Positions 1-9,641 are shown, numbered from the stretch's first letter. The stretch: 32,023 nt of DNA from an uncultured Rubritalea sp. (GCA_937981665.1 CALJOJ010000052.1:1-32023), one strand, 5' to 3'. Notes: a model not told the origin generated them from the sequence alone. Numbers and translations are program-made.

Positions 1-3
1 ATC

Positions 4-3000
4 ATGACCAACTACAAAACCATCGCCGAGTCAAAAAACTTCATCGTTCTGGATAGATACGAGAAGGACTGTGTGGTGAATGAAAGCTATCAGAGTGAGT
101 ATGACTTAGAGCGTGACTTCATCGAGGACTTAGAGAGTCAGGGTTATGAATACGAGCGTGAGCTGAGAACCCCTGCGGCGATGCTGGCGAATGTGCGGGT
201 GCAGCTGGAGGAGCTCAATAATATGAAATTCCTAGATGCTGAGTGGAAACGCTTCGTAGAACAGTATCTGGATGCCGCTAGCGATAACAGCGAGGATAAG
301 TCACGTAAGCTGCATGAGGATTACATCTATGATTTTGTCTTTGATGATGGACACATCGAGAACATTTACCTGCTGGATAAAAAGAACGTCACCAATAACA
401 AACTGCAGGTGATCAAGCAGTTCGAGCAGACTGGGACACATGCGAACCGCTATGATGTCACGGTGCTCGTCAATGGCTTACCGCTAGTGCAGGTGGAGCT
501 CAAAAAGCGTGGTGTAGCGATCCGTGAGGCCTTTAACCAAGTGCACCGCTACAGTAAGGAGAGCTTCAATGCTGAGAACTCTCTGTTTAAGTATTTGCAA
601 ATGTTTGTCATCTCGAATGGCACGGACAGCCGCTACTTCGCCAATACCACGCAGCGGAATAAAAACAGTTTTGACTTCACTATGAACTGGGCGAAGGCAG
701 ACAACTCACTGATCAAGGATCTTAAGGATTTCACCGCGACCTTTTTCCAGAAAAACGTGCTGCTCAAAGTGCTGCTAGAGTATTCGGTCTTTGATGTCAG
801 TAACACTCTGCTCGTGATGCGCCCTTACCAGATAGCGGCGACGGAGCGGATACAGTGGAAGATAAAAAGTGCCTTCGAGGCGAAGGGATGGAGTAAGTCA
901 GAAAGTGGTGGCTACATCTGGCACACGACAGGATCAGGCAAAACACTCACGAGCTTCAAGGCAGCACGCTTAGCGACGGAGCTAGAATTTATCGATAAAG
1001 TATTCTTCGTGGTAGACAGGAAAGACCTGGATTACCAAACGATGAAGGAATACCAGCGATTCTCTCCAGATAGTGTCAATGGCTCTGATAGCACCGCTGG
1101 GCTGAAACAAAACATCGAGAAAGAGGATAATAAAATCATCGTCACCACGATCCAGAAGCTTAATAACCTGATGCGAGGTGAGGAAGAGCTGTCCATCTAC
1201 AAGAAGCAGGTCGTCTTTATCTTCGATGAGGCGCACCGCAGTCAGTTCGGTGAAGCACAGAAGAACCTGAAGAAGAAGTTTAAGAAATATTACCAGTTCG
1301 GATTTACTGGAACTCCTATTTTCCCAGAGAACGCTCTAGGAGCAGAAACGACGGGCAGCGTCTTCGGTAGAGAGCTTCATTCCTATGTCATCACCGATGC
1401 GATCCGTGATGAGAAGGTGCTGAAATTTAAAGTAGATTACAATGATGTGCGGGCGAAGTTTCAGTCCATAGAAGCAGAACAAGATGAGAAAAAACTGACT
1501 GCTGCTGAGAACACACAGGCACTGCTGCACCCAGAGCGTATCAGCGAAATATCGCAGTATATCATCAATAACTTTGCACTAAAAACACACCGTGCTCACA
1601 TGGGAGCCAAGGGATTCAACGCGATGTTTGCCGTCAGCAGTGTGGATGCAGCGAAGGCTTACTATGAGGCATTCCGTAATCTACAGAGGAATACTGAGGG
1701 AAATAAACGTCTCAAGGTAGCGACTATCTTTTCCTTTGCCGCGAATGAGGAGCAAGATGCTGTAGGGGCGATTCCAGATGAGAGCTTCGATGTCTCCGCA
1801 ATGGATAGCACGGCGAAAGAATTTCTGAGCTCGGCGATCAATGATTATAACGAGAGCTTTGGCAGTAACCATGGAGTCGATAGCAAAGGTTTCCAAAACT
1901 ACTACCGTGACCTAGCGAAGCGGGTGAAGAATCAGGAAGTGGATTTACTCATCGTAGTAGGGATGTTCCTTACGGGCTTTGATGCACCCACCTTGAATAC
2001 CCTATTCGTCGATAAAAACCTCCGCTATCACGGTCTGATGCAGGCATTTTCACGGACGAACCGGATTTATGATGCGACGAAGACCTTTGGAAACATCGTC
2101 ACCTTCCGTGATCTGGAAAAAAGCACGGTGGATGCCATCACACTCTTTGGGGATAAGAACACCAAAAACGTGGTGCTGGAAAAAAGCTATAAAGAATACA
2201 TGGAGGGCTTTACCGATATCGCTACAGGTGAAGCACGTCGTGGCTATGTGGAGGTGGTCAATGAACTAAAGACACGCTTCCCTGAACCCGATGCCATAGA
2301 GAAAGAGCAGGACAAGAAAGACTTCGCCAAGCTGTTCGGTGAATATTTACGAGTTGAAAACATTCTACAAAACTACGATGAGTTTTCAGGGCTAAAGGAC
2401 TTACAAAACATTGATGCCGATGACCCTGAGGCTGTCGAAGAGTTCAAAGCGAAGTACCACCTCAGTGATGAGGATGTAGCAGAGATGCAAGCCATCGAAG
2501 TTCCCTCAGAGCGAGCTATACAAGACTATCGATCAACCTATAATGACACTCGCGACTGGCTACGCCGTCAGAAAGCGGGAGAAGAAAAAGAGGACTCAGG
2601 GGTTGATTGGGATGATGTCGTCTTTGAAGTGGATCTGCTAAAGTCGCAAGAGATTAATCTCGATTACATTCTAGAGCTAATCTTTGACCACAATAAAGAG
2701 ACGAAGAGCAAGGATGATCTGATCATCGAGGCACGTCGCGTCATTCGTGCCAGTTTAGGAAGTAGGGCGAAAGAAAGCCTGATTGTTGACTTTATTAATC
2801 AAACTGATTTAGACGACATTGATGATAAGGTTAGTATAATCGATGCGTTTTTCACCTTTGCACAAGCAGAGCAAAAGCGTGAAGTCGAAGAACTCATCCT
2901 CTCAGAGGAGCTGAACGAAAAAGCAGCAAGACGCTACATCAAAGCTTCACTCAAACGCGAATACGCTACTGAAAACGGTACAGCTCTCAATGAGGCTCTC

Positions 3001-3108
3001 CCTAAAATGAGTCCGCTTAATCCAAACTACAAAACCAAAAAGGAAACCGTTTTCCAAAGAATTTCAGCCTTTATCGAAAAATTTAAAGGCGTGGGCGGAA
3101 CAGTCTAG
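4..3108 (+). CDS. hsdR: Type I restriction enzyme R subunit (HsdR, EcoR124I-like)
   Basis: Motor and nuclease subunit of a type I restriction-modification complex; with HsdM and HsdS it translocates unmodified DNA using ATP and cuts it. At 1034 residues it is full length. The N-terminal nuclease has D151 (YDVTVLV), E165-L-K167 (VELKKRG) and a following QVHRY (QxxxY); as I recall, these are the same positions as the nuclease residues of EcoR124I HsdR. The SF2 motor follows: HTTGSGKT at 307-314, DEAH at 408-411, FTGTP near 434, and [11 protein letters not shown] / AFSRTNR near 653-687. A charged helical C-terminus follows, the part that docks on HsdM in this family. The ATG is only three bases into the window, so hsdM and hsdS, if present, lie to the left. 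It ends 17 bp before a convergent gene with no obvious terminator. Confidence 0.96.
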   Translation: MTNYKTIAESKNFIVLDRYEKDCVVNESYQSEYDLERDFIEDLESQGYEYERELRTPAAMLANVRVQLEELNNMKFLDAEWKRFVEQYLDAASDNSEDKSRKLHEDYIYDFVFDDGHIENIYLLDKKNVTNNKLQVIKQFEQTGTHANRYDVTVLVNGLPLVQVELKKRGVAIREAFNQVHRYSKESFNAENSLFKYLQMFVISNGTDSRYFANTTQRNKNSFDFTMNWAKADNSLIKDLKDFTATFFQKNVLLKVLLEYSVFDVSNTLLVMRPYQIAATERIQWKIKSAFEAKGWSKSESGGYIWHTTGSGKTLTSFKAARLATELEFIDKVFFVVDRKDLDYQTMKEYQRFSPDSVNGSDSTAGLKQNIEKEDNKIIVTTIQKLNNLMRGEEELSIYKKQVVFIFDEAHRSQFGEAQKNLKKKFKKYYQFGFTGTPIFPENALGAETTGSVFGRELHSYVITDAIRDEKVLKFKVDYNDVRAKFQSIEAEQDEKKLTAAENTQALLHPERISEISQYIINNFALKTHRAHMGAKGFNAMFAVSSVDAAKAYYEAFRNLQRNTEGNKRLKVATIFSFAANEEQDAVGAIPDESFDVSAMDSTAKEFLSSAINDYNESFGSNHGVDSKGFQNYYRDLAKRVKNQEVDLLIVVGMFLTGFDAPTLNTLFVDKNLRYHGLMQAFSRTNRIYDATKTFGNIVTFRDLEKSTVDAITLFGDKNTKNVVLEKSYKEYMEGFTDIATGEARRGYVEVVNELKTRFPEPDAIEKEQDKKDFAKLFGEYLRVENILQNYDEFSGLKDLQNIDADDPEAVEEFKAKYHLSDEDVAEMQAIEVPSERAIQDYRSTYNDTRDWLRRQKAGEEKEDSGVDWDDVVFEVDLLKSQEINLDYILELIFDHNKETKSKDDLIIEARRVIRASLGSRAKESLIVDFINQTDLDDIDDKVSIIDAFFTFAQAEQKREVEELILSEELNEKAARRYIKASLKREYATENGTALNEALPKMSPLNPNYKTKKETVFQRISAFIEKFKGVGGTV

Positions 3109-3125
3109 CTAGAACTAAGTAGAAA

Positions 3126-4043
3126 CTAACGCAGAAACTCTTTCGCCTCAGGACTAGCCGGAAAACCTTGCTTCCTCCAGCTCTCGTATCGTGCCCAGCT
3201 CTCAGTAAGAAGCTGCAGCACACGCGCATCTCTGTTAGATGAGGCGTAGCTCACCACGATAAGTTGACGTGGGGTAATCTGTGCGCGGCCATCTGCTAGC
3301 TTTTTCACCACATTACTCTTATCCGCGGAGATGATAGCATTCACACCATCAGTGATCAGTCCACTGACAGCACTCTTGCCAAGAAGACTATTAGAATTCG
3401 TTATTTTAAGTTTCTGTGGACTACCTGATGCTCTCTGAACAGTGATTGTCCTAGACTTTTGCTTCACATAGAAATCATATCCTTTCGTTCCCTGCGCTCC
3501 AGCTGCTAAGCGAGCTAGGTCTGAAAGCTTAGTTTTACCTAATCCACCTGCTGGGCTCTTAAACTTAGTCGACTGCATATTCAGATGAGCCGCCAGATTA
3601 TTCATTTCCTGGGTAAAGGCGCTGAATGGGTTACCTGTCCTACCACGCTTAGCCAGTATGTGTGTCCCGATAAAGTCACCGAGCACAAGCGCACAAGCCT
3701 TATCTTGATTGAGCGACATCGTATAGATAGCATCGCGCATCGAGATACTATCACCCGACTGAAGATTAAGAACATTGCCTAATCCCGAACCAGCCACACC
3801 ACTCGAGACAGGCATCATTGTAGATAGTGAAGTCCCGGACAGCTGTGCCCAGTCCAGAGCCACTTTCGCAGTCGCTAACTGGCTAAAGCTTCCCGTTGGG
3901 ATACTCTGCTCAGAATTAGCGGCGATCAGAACGCGCTTAGCATAGCGATCGATAACTATATAGCCTTCCTGAGCTTTCACTGCCGCTGATAGCGCCATAA
4001 GCGATAGCCCTACAACAATAGAGGATAAACGTGATTTTTGCAT
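3126..4043 (-). CDS. Exported penicillin-binding-protein-fold pseudoenzyme (S11 D-Ala-D-Ala carboxypeptidase-like, degenerate active site)
   Basis: A 305-residue protein with a signal peptide (likely cleavage after VKA, residue 24). It follows the S11 / DacA layout: opening EGYIVIDRYAKRVLIAAN, a GSFSQLATAKVAL helix, NNLAAHLNMQSTKFKSPAGG, then a C-terminal strand region. The three catalytic boxes are altered. The SxxK box reads S52-F-S-Q55, so the general-base lysine is glutamine; the SxN box survives as S110-L-N112; the KTG box reads I230-T-D232. I therefore infer a non-catalytic or changed-function relative, perhaps a periplasmic peptidoglycan binder or regulator. The frame is open and well formed, so this is not simple decay. 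It is convergent with hsdR and divergent from the RRM gene. Confidence 0.8.
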   Translation of the reverse strand: MQKSRLSSIVVGLSLMALSAAVKAQEGYIVIDRYAKRVLIAANSEQSIPTGSFSQLATAKVALDWAQLSGTSLSTMMPVSSGVAGSGLGNVLNLQSGDSISMRDAIYTMSLNQDKACALVLGDFIGTHILAKRGRTGNPFSAFTQEMNNLAAHLNMQSTKFKSPAGGLGKTKLSDLARLAAGAQGTKGYDFYVKQKSRTITVQRASGSPQKLKITNSNSLLGKSAVSGLITDGVNAIISADKSNVVKKLADGRAQITPRQLIVVSYASSNRDARVLQLLTESWARYESWRKQGFPASPEAKEFLR

Positions 4044-4430
4044 CGGTATAAATATATTTTAGTTAATGTTTCCTTACTAATCGAATCAACATAAGCACAT
4101 GCAGCTAGGATGACAACCCCTTGAATTAACAAAAAAGCACGCGAACTTAAAAGCATGAAACCCATTCATCACTAACTCTCTATAAGACGATATTATTAAC
4201 GAACTTATTCATAGTCATTGTCAATAAGTACTTGCCAAGCCAAACACTATGTGAGCAAGACCATGCATCGCACGGTACTTACGAGTTAGGCATCGATCCG
4301 TTCTACTCAGAACTATTCCCTCGGACACCGAGCGATTCACTCTCACAGCAGGTATAATCTGGGCTGTCAGTGATACATCAAATAAAGTCCCCTAGCCTAA
4401 CTCCCAAACACATAAACCACAAAAGACAAC
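4044..4430. other. 387-bp intergenic region between divergent genes, no gene assigned
   Basis: This gap separates the divergent starts of the PBP-fold gene and the RRM gene and must hold both promoters. I saw no tRNA, no strong terminator and only a small CTCGG-ACA-CCGAG hairpin near 4321. One plus-strand frame stays open for about 60 codons up to a stop near 4359 but has no start codon and no recognisable family. A long 5' leader of the RRM gene could lie here; the sequence does not settle it. Confidence 0.4.
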
Positions 4431-5114
4431 ATGTCAGAACAACAAAACAACGGTCAGCGAAATAATAATAACCGTAACAATAATAACCGTAACAACAACC
4501 GTAAACGCAATAACAACCGTAATAACAACCGTAAGCCACGCTATAACAAGCCAAAGCCACTCGTACTTTCTACATGGCAGAAAGTTCTCATCTTCTTCAA
4601 GATTACTAGCGAAGACAAGATCCGTAAGCAGCTCCACGCTAACCGCCCGCCTCGTAAGAAGACTCCAGGCCAAGACGTGAGTAATAACACGAAAACAAAT
4701 AGTAAAGGCAACACTAATGCAGTAAAGTCAAATACACGCACAAAAAGAGAGCGCAAAGCTCCTCAGAAGATAGAAGTAGAGTCAGCTAGACTTTACGTTG
4801 GTAACCTTTCTTATGATGCTACTGAGTATGACATCGAAGACCTTTTCAAGGGAATCGGTTCAGTGAAGAAAGTAGAAATTATCTACAATAAGCACACTCA
4901 CAAATCAAAAGGCTACGGATTCGTCCAGATGCTCAATGTTGATGAAGCTAAGCGTGCAGTAGACGTACTTCACGATCAGCCGTTCCTCGGTAGAAACCTC
5001 ATCGTAAATGGATCAAAAGCTCGTAAGGCAAACGACCCTAACAACGAGGGTTATCAAGAGCCAAAGAGAATCACTGAAGAAGCTCCTGCTTCATCAGAAG
5101 AGACTGAAAGTTAA
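4431..5114 (+). CDS. RRM-type RNA-binding protein with Asn/Arg-rich N-terminal tail
   Basis: A 227-residue cytoplasmic RNA-binding protein. Residues 6-40 are low complexity, almost only N and R/K in NNNR-type units, with no predicted fold. Residues 41-75 form a conserved-looking patch (STWQKVLIFFKITSEDKIRK). Residues 119-198 are one RNA recognition motif with RNP2 LYVGNL (121-126) and RNP1 KGYGFVQM (160-167), the aromatic residues Y122, Y162 and F164 being the usual RNA contacts. The C-terminal tail is acidic. Single-RRM proteins of this type occur in cyanobacteria and PVC bacteria, often cold- or stress-linked; that role is inference. It is monocistronic, with its own terminator 20 bp downstream. 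Confidence 0.9.
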   Translation: MSEQQNNGQRNNNNRNNNNRNNNRKRNNNRNNNRKPRYNKPKPLVLSTWQKVLIFFKITSEDKIRKQLHANRPPRKKTPGQDVSNNTKTNSKGNTNAVKSNTRTKRERKAPQKIEVESARLYVGNLSYDATEYDIEDLFKGIGSVKKVEIIYNKHTHKSKGYGFVQMLNVDEAKRAVDVLHDQPFLGRNLIVNGSKARKANDPNNEGYQEPKRITEEAPASSEETES

Positions 5115-5133
5115 TATTAGTACATTTAATCAC

Positions 5134-5170
5134 AAAAGCCCGCTAGGATTTAATCTAGCGGGCTTTTTTT
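5134..5170 (+). terminator. Intrinsic terminator of the RRM gene
   Basis: AAAAGCCCGCTAG (5134-5146) pairs perfectly with CTAGCGGGCTTTT (5155-5167) across an 8-nt loop. A run of seven T ends at 5170. It separates the RRM transcript from transaldolase. Confidence 0.93.
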
Positions 5171-5269
5171 ATTCCTATCCATGAACTCATCAGCATCAAT
5201 CATCCAGCTAATTAAACATGACGAGAATTTAACTTTTCTAATCACCAAAAAAAATACTACACTTAGGCT

Positions 5270-6217
5270 ATGTCCGATACATCATCACTTAATTCATTAA
5301 AGAAATTCACAACAATTGTTGCCGACACTGGTGACTTCGAGTCCATCAAGCAGTATCAACCACAAGATGCGACAACGAACCCTTCTCTCATTCTCAAAGC
5401 AGCACTCCAAGACGAGTACCAGCACATCGTAGATAAAGCTGTCCAGCTCGCTGAGACCAAGACTACAGAAGCAGTGATAGACCAGCTTCTCGTCCTCTTC
5501 GGACTAGAGATCCTCAAGATCGTACCAGGTCGTGTTTCTACTGAAGTAGACGCTAGACTTTCATTCGACACAGCAGGAACCATCGCTAAGGCAAAAGAAA
5601 TCATCGCCCTCTACGAGGCAAACGGTGTATCTAAAGACCGTGTTCTGATTAAAATTGCATCCACATGGGAAGGCATCAAGGCAGCTGAAGCTATCGAGAA
5701 GGAAGGCATCAAGTGTAACCTAACACTCCTCTTCTCTAAGGCACAGGCTATCGCATGTGCAGAGGCTAACGTCCAGCTCATCTCACCATTCGTAGGCAGA
5801 ATCTATGACTGGTATAAGAAGGACACAGGAATCGACTACGTAGGAGCTGAAGATCCAGGTGTCATCTCTGTAACCGATATTTATAACTACTATAAGAAGT
5901 TCGGCTACAAGACTGAGGTCATGGGCGCATCATTCAGAAACTCTGGCCAGATCACTGAGCTTGCCGGCTGTGATCTACTCACCATCAGCCCAGGTCTTCT
6001 CGAAGAACTTCAAAACTCAGATACTGAAGTGACTGAGAAGCTTAATGCAACGACTGCTCAGGAAAGCAACCAAGAGAAAATCTCTCTCTCAGAAGCAGAC
6101 TTCCGCTTCATGTATAACCAAGATGCAATGGCTACTGAAAAGACAGCTGAAGGCATCCGTGGATTCAGTAAAGACATCGACAAGCTCGAAGATCTTATTA
6201 ACGCTAAGCTCGCTTAA
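5270..6217 (+). CDS. tal: Transaldolase (class I, TalB type)
   Basis: Transfers a dihydroxyacetone unit between sedoheptulose-7-phosphate and glyceraldehyde-3-phosphate in the non-oxidative pentose phosphate pathway. The 315 residues match the usual TalB length. Visible landmarks are ADTGDF near residue 18, DATTNPSL at 33-40, the Schiff-base lysine K128 within [23 protein letters not shown] at 149-160 and [12 protein letters not shown] after it. The ATG at 5270 gives a normal N-terminus. It is followed at 34 bp by the alpha/beta hydrolase and thiD, so the three may share a transcript, although nothing in their chemistry requires it. Confidence 0.96.
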   Translation: MSDTSSLNSLKKFTTIVADTGDFESIKQYQPQDATTNPSLILKAALQDEYQHIVDKAVQLAETKTTEAVIDQLLVLFGLEILKIVPGRVSTEVDARLSFDTAGTIAKAKEIIALYEANGVSKDRVLIKIASTWEGIKAAEAIEKEGIKCNLTLLFSKAQAIACAEANVQLISPFVGRIYDWYKKDTGIDYVGAEDPGVISVTDIYNYYKKFGYKTEVMGASFRNSGQITELAGCDLLTISPGLLEELQNSDTEVTEKLNATTAQESNQEKISLSEADFRFMYNQDAMATEKTAEGIRGFSKDIDKLEDLINAKLA

Positions 6218-6251
6218 TTAAGCTAGGCTCCAACTGAGTAAAAATTCAAAA

Positions 6252-7031
6252 ATGACAAGCTCACTGTCCTTTAACAGCCAGTTAGAGAACACGAAGACGG
6301 ATTCACTCCACCTCGTATTCCTTCCTGGTCTCCATGGGACAGATGAGCTTTTTTGTGCTCTAAATTCAGCTATTTCTGTACTCCTAGAGGTAAGGATACC
6401 ATCAGAAGTAGAAATTTCGAAGACAACAGTATCCTACCCTACTGATATTCCTCAAAGCTACTCCTCACTCCTAAAGTGGCTGGTTCTAAAATTAGCTCTA
6501 GAGTCAGAGGAAAATAATGACAACATCATCCTCATTGCGGAGTCCTTCTCTTCCCCCCTAGTAATGATGCTGGCTGATGCATACCCTGAGCAGATTAAAG
6601 CTGTCATTCTTGGAGCAGGCTTCTGCGCCAGTCCAGTAAGCTCTTATCTATCACTCCTCCCTCTCACCCTCATCTTTTCCATCACGCCACCCCGTTTCGC
6701 AACGCGCTACTTTCTCACTGGTAGCGCAAGCTCAGATCTACTCGTAGAACATGTCCGAGACGTAATTTCTAACACTCATGTTAAAATTTTCAGCGAGAGA
6801 CTAAGAACCGTTCTTTCTTTAGCAGAAAATCTTCCGCCTACTATCCAGCTCCCCACCATGCTTCTTCAGGCATCCGCTGACGCACTCATTCCAGAAGATG
6901 CTCAGAACCTGTTAGAACATCATTTACCACATGCCAATATCCAACGGATAGATGCCCCACATTTCATATTTCAGTCCGAGCCAAAAATTTGTGCTCAGCA
7001 CATTGTCACATTCATAAAATCTGTGCTATAA
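6252..7031 (+). CDS. Alpha/beta hydrolase, BioH-like
   Basis: A 259-residue cytoplasmic alpha/beta hydrolase without a signal peptide. The oxyanion segment is LVFLPGLHGTDELF (21-34). The nucleophile elbow is A96-E-S98-F-S100, an AxSxS variant of the GxSxG elbow. The predicted acid is D210 in QASADALIP and the base is H237 in DAPHFIF. Size and layout resemble BioH / pimeloyl-ACP methyl ester esterase and similar small esterases, but I cannot assign the substrate. It ends 6 bp before thiD, so the two are probably co-transcribed. A biotin role would need bioC or other bio genes, none of which are in this window. Confidence 0.8.
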   Translation: MTSSLSFNSQLENTKTDSLHLVFLPGLHGTDELFCALNSAISVLLEVRIPSEVEISKTTVSYPTDIPQSYSSLLKWLVLKLALESEENNDNIILIAESFSSPLVMMLADAYPEQIKAVILGAGFCASPVSSYLSLLPLTLIFSITPPRFATRYFLTGSASSDLLVEHVRDVISNTHVKIFSERLRTVLSLAENLPPTIQLPTMLLQASADALIPEDAQNLLEHHLPHANIQRIDAPHFIFQSEPKICAQHIVTFIKSVL

Positions 7032-7037
7032 TCAGTT

Positions 7038-7844
7038 ATGCAACCAACTATCACCCTTGCTATTGCCGGATCTGACTGCTCATCTGGAGCTGGTATCCAG
7101 GCAGACCTCAAAACCTTCACAACTCATGGCTGTCATGGCCTAACAGCTCTCACATGTGTGGTAGCTGAGGTCCCTGGTCACGTAGAATCTATCCACCCAG
7201 TACCTCCTACTATTCTTCAGCAACAGGTAGATCTACTACTCGAGACATACCCAGTGAAAGCGATCAAGACAGGCATGCTGTACGACAAAGCCCATCTCGT
7301 AGCCATCACAGAAATCCTTTCTAAACATAGGAACATACCTCTAATAGTTGACCCAGTAATGGTAGCCACATCCGGCTCCAGGCTGCTCGATAAGCACGCA
7401 GTTAAGAGTTACCGCGAGCGCTTACTCCCACTAGCCACACTCATCACACCTAATATGCCAGAGGCCTCAGTGCTACTAGGTTACCCTGTCGAAATCAAAC
7501 CTGACCTAGAGCCTGCAGCAAAGAAACTCTCCGAGCTATTCCAGACATCCGTCCTCCTCAAAGGCGGACACCTACCTGGTTCAGATGATCGACTCGATGT
7601 CCTCTGGCACAATGGCGAGGCTCATCACTTCACAGCTCCTCATATCGAGATAGGTTGCACACACGGCACTGGCTGTACACTCTCAGCAGCTATCACATCA
7701 CATCTTAGTATGGGTACTGACCTGGTAGAGGCAGTAAAGCTGTCTACTCAATGGGTCCACACTGCCATCCAAGAATCATTCAAATGGCCATCACCTACTA
7801 ACCCAGATCAGAATATACATTGCCTAAATCACCTAGAGGTATAG
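7038..7844 (+). CDS. thiD: Hydroxymethylpyrimidine / phosphomethylpyrimidine kinase
   Basis: Phosphorylates HMP and then HMP-phosphate for thiamine diphosphate synthesis. The 268-residue ribokinase-fold protein has the ThiD signature AGSDCSSGAGIQADLKTF near residues 10-27, AIKTGMLYD at 75-83, VDPVMVATSGSRLL at 104-117, TPNMPEA near 137, LLKGGH at 173-178 and the C-terminal GTHGTG-type loop HGTGCTLSAA around C213. The start is an ATG 6 bp after the hydrolase. It is convergent with the sigma-factor operon. No other thi gene and no TPP riboswitch is visible upstream. Confidence 0.95.
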   Translation: MQPTITLAIAGSDCSSGAGIQADLKTFTTHGCHGLTALTCVVAEVPGHVESIHPVPPTILQQQVDLLLETYPVKAIKTGMLYDKAHLVAITEILSKHRNIPLIVDPVMVATSGSRLLDKHAVKSYRERLLPLATLITPNMPEASVLLGYPVEIKPDLEPAAKKLSELFQTSVLLKGGHLPGSDDRLDVLWHNGEAHHFTAPHIEIGCTHGTGCTLSAAITSHLSMGTDLVEAVKLSTQWVHTAIQESFKWPSPTNPDQNIHCLNHLEV

Positions 7845-7872
7845 TGGCAAATCACAGCTGATCAGAAGTTAC

Positions 7873-8373
7873 TTATTTCAGCTCTAAGAGCTCAACCGCA
7901 ATAATTAACTTACCTCCACGCCATGCTGGCCCCTGAACATAAAGCGGCTTACCTTTCTTTAATGTCACACCGCTTTTCATGATCTTCTTCTGTGCCTGCC
8001 AGAGCTCTAGATCCACCTTAAGTGTCCCTCCCACAGGCTTTCCGCTAGGCTGAAAACTCACCAAAATCTGCTTAGAACCTTTTATTGGATTTGCCCAGTT
8101 TACATACCGTTTAAGAATAGACTGCGTGTCTTCACCCATCAGACGATAGTGAGCAAACTTAATTTCTTTAAGCTGAGCTCCACTGATTATTTTCAAGTTT
8201 TTACCCGCTACATCGGCATCTCCATCAGTACCGAAAATGAGGCTCACCTTGAGCTTACCGATAGCCTGTTTAGCTTCCACTCCTTGCGCAGATAGTGAGC
8301 ACACACCACAAAGCAGTGTAGCGATCATCAAGCCTAGCCAAGGCAACCTTCTCTGTTTAAAAATCGTCATCAT
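7873..8373 (-). CDS. Exported protein, third gene of the ECF sigma operon
   Basis: A 166-residue protein of unknown family. Residues 1-30 form a signal peptide (basic MMTIFKQRR, hydrophobic core, likely cleavage near SLSAQG). The mature part is beta-rich, with regular alternation such as LKVSLIFGTDGDAD and GTLKVDLELWQ, and ends in KLIIAVELLELK. The ATG at 8373 directly abuts the stop codon of the anti-sigma-like gene with no gap, so translational coupling is likely. Its place makes it a candidate envelope sensor or effector tied to the sigma factor; this is inference from position only. Confidence 0.75.
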   Translation of the reverse strand: MMTIFKQRRLPWLGLMIATLLCGVCSLSAQGVEAKQAIGKLKVSLIFGTDGDADVAGKNLKIISGAQLKEIKFAHYRLMGEDTQSILKRYVNWANPIKGSKQILVSFQPSGKPVGGTLKVDLELWQAQKKIMKSGVTLKKGKPLYVQGPAWRGGKLIIAVELLELK

Positions 8374-8976
8374 TTAGTAAAATACATTATCCCCGTCTTG
8401 AGACACCATCACTCTAAACACGCCTGCGTCTGACTCAGCAGGAACAGAACTCACATTCATATCAAAGTCATCAGATATAGGAGTCAATCCATCTAAAACT
8501 ATCTCAGTAACTTCCAGGTTATCAGACACTTCAGCCTGCACGTTCTCATCAGGCACATAGATCACTTCCACCATCAGCTCGCTAGCATCTCTGTCCGTTG
8601 CCTTCATCTGCATTCCTGCGTAGAAAGCCACTGCAGCAGCCACCGCAGCGGGCATCACAGTGATACCTAACTTCTGCCATAGACTCCCCGTAACTGAAAC
8701 CGGAGCTGACGTTGATGACACTTCAACACCCTGTGGTTCAGCCATAATTGCCTGCTCTAGTTTACTATTGAAAAATTCTGGATAAGGCGGCTCTTCAGAC
8801 TTTGGTACGCTGGCCATATAATCATCATTGAGAGCATCCCAGCCGATATCACATTTAAATTCATTATCTAGGTCACCAGCATTATCCATAGCCCACGCCT
8901 CCATTTGGCGCAGCTCATCTTCTTCCAGCTTTCCATCTAGCCAGCTCGTAAGTAGTTCTTTATTCGGTTCCTTCAT
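8374..8976 (-). CDS. Single-pass membrane protein, probable anti-sigma factor
   Basis: 200 residues. The N-terminal ~80 residues are acidic and helical (LLTSWLDGKLEEDELRQMEAW), resembling the opening of many anti-sigma and zinc-finger-like membrane regulators. One transmembrane helix lies at about 103-121, followed by an acidic external domain. I do not see the HxxxCxxC zinc motif of ZAS anti-sigma factors; the only cysteine is C42. Its ATG overlaps the sigma stop as ATGA (8973-8976), the classic coupled layout of an ECF sigma and its membrane-bound antagonist. The function is inferred from gene order, topology and the N-terminal helix pattern. Confidence 0.72.
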   Translation of the reverse strand: MKEPNKELLTSWLDGKLEEDELRQMEAWAMDNAGDLDNEFKCDIGWDALNDDYMASVPKSEEPPYPEFFNSKLEQAIMAEPQGVEVSSTSAPVSVTGSLWQKLGITVMPAAVAAAVAFYAGMQMKATDRDASELMVEVIYVPDENVQAEVSDNLEVTEIVLDGLTPISDDFDMNVSSVPAESDAGVFRVMVSQDGDNVFY

Positions 8977-9641
8977 GATTTCAGTAATGTTTGTAATTTT
9001 TTGCGAGCATAGAACAAGCGACTCATCACTGTTCCCAGCGTACAGTCCATGACCTCTGCTATTTCCTTATAGTCCATCCCTTGCACCTCGCGCAGAAGGA
9101 TAGTCTCTTTATGGTGTGGAGAAAGTTTATTTAGCGCCTCACCGATCTCTTTTCTGAGCTCACGCCCTGACAATGCTTCATCAGGTCGAGGACTGAGCTT
9201 CGGTGCCGTAGTCGCGCTCATGTCGATACGGTTCACATCTAACAACTCGTCATCGAGCTCACCCTCAGAACGGATCTTCTTCTTACGCATCCAGTCGTAG
9301 ACTACGTTATGAGAAATTCTGAATAACCAAGTAGAAAACTTAGATCTATTCTCGAATTTCGGTAATGCCTTCCATGCCTTGATGAAAGAATCCTGTGCTA
9401 GATCCCATGCATCTGCATCGTTTTTTACCATATTCATAATCATCGCGTATACCTTTCCTCTGTGACGATTCACGAGTGTATCAAAGGCCTTGTAGTCACC
9501 AGCTTGGGACATCCTTACCAGATCAGCATCGTCTACTTCATCATCTTGAGATCCATCCCCACCATGACCTGCGACATCATCTGCTTCTTGGTGAGATTTC
9601 CCTCTCAATAAATTGGACGTTATAGTGCGGATAAAATTCAT
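8973..9641 (-). CDS. ECF-family RNA polymerase sigma factor (RpoE-like)
   Basis: 222 residues. Sigma region 2 is at about 43-121: FDTLVNRHRGKVYAMIMNMV, then DAWDLAQDSFIKAWKALPKF, then FSTWLFRISHNVVYDWMRKKK, which are the core-binding and -10 recognition helices. Region 4 is at about 163-219: LSPHHKETILLREVQGMDYKEIA and TLGTVMSRLFYARKKL, the -35-binding helix-turn-helix. Residues 14-40 are a short acidic extension and 122-160 a variable linker. It leads the three-gene minus-strand operon. A 12-mer, ATTTATACCGAT, just upstream of its start is shared with the PBP-fold gene. Confidence 0.93.
   Translation of the reverse strand: MNFIRTITSNLLRGKSHQEADDVAGHGGDGSQDDEVDDADLVRMSQAGDYKAFDTLVNRHRGKVYAMIMNMVKNDADAWDLAQDSFIKAWKALPKFENRSKFSTWLFRISHNVVYDWMRKKKIRSEGELDDELLDVNRIDMSATTAPKLSPRPDEALSGRELRKEIGEALNKLSPHHKETILLREVQGMDYKEIAEVMDCTLGTVMSRLFYARKKLQTLLKS

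Noticed and set aside
4-3108. A complete type I restriction-modification locus
   Set aside because: Only the R subunit is in the window; no HsdM or HsdS sequence is visible downstream, so completeness cannot be judged.
4150-4361. A ~60-codon plus-strand open stretch in the intergenic gap, ending in a protein-like GTYELGIDPFYSELFPRT
   Set aside because: It has no start codon and no recognised family. It could be a worn remnant, but the sequence alone does not support a gene call.
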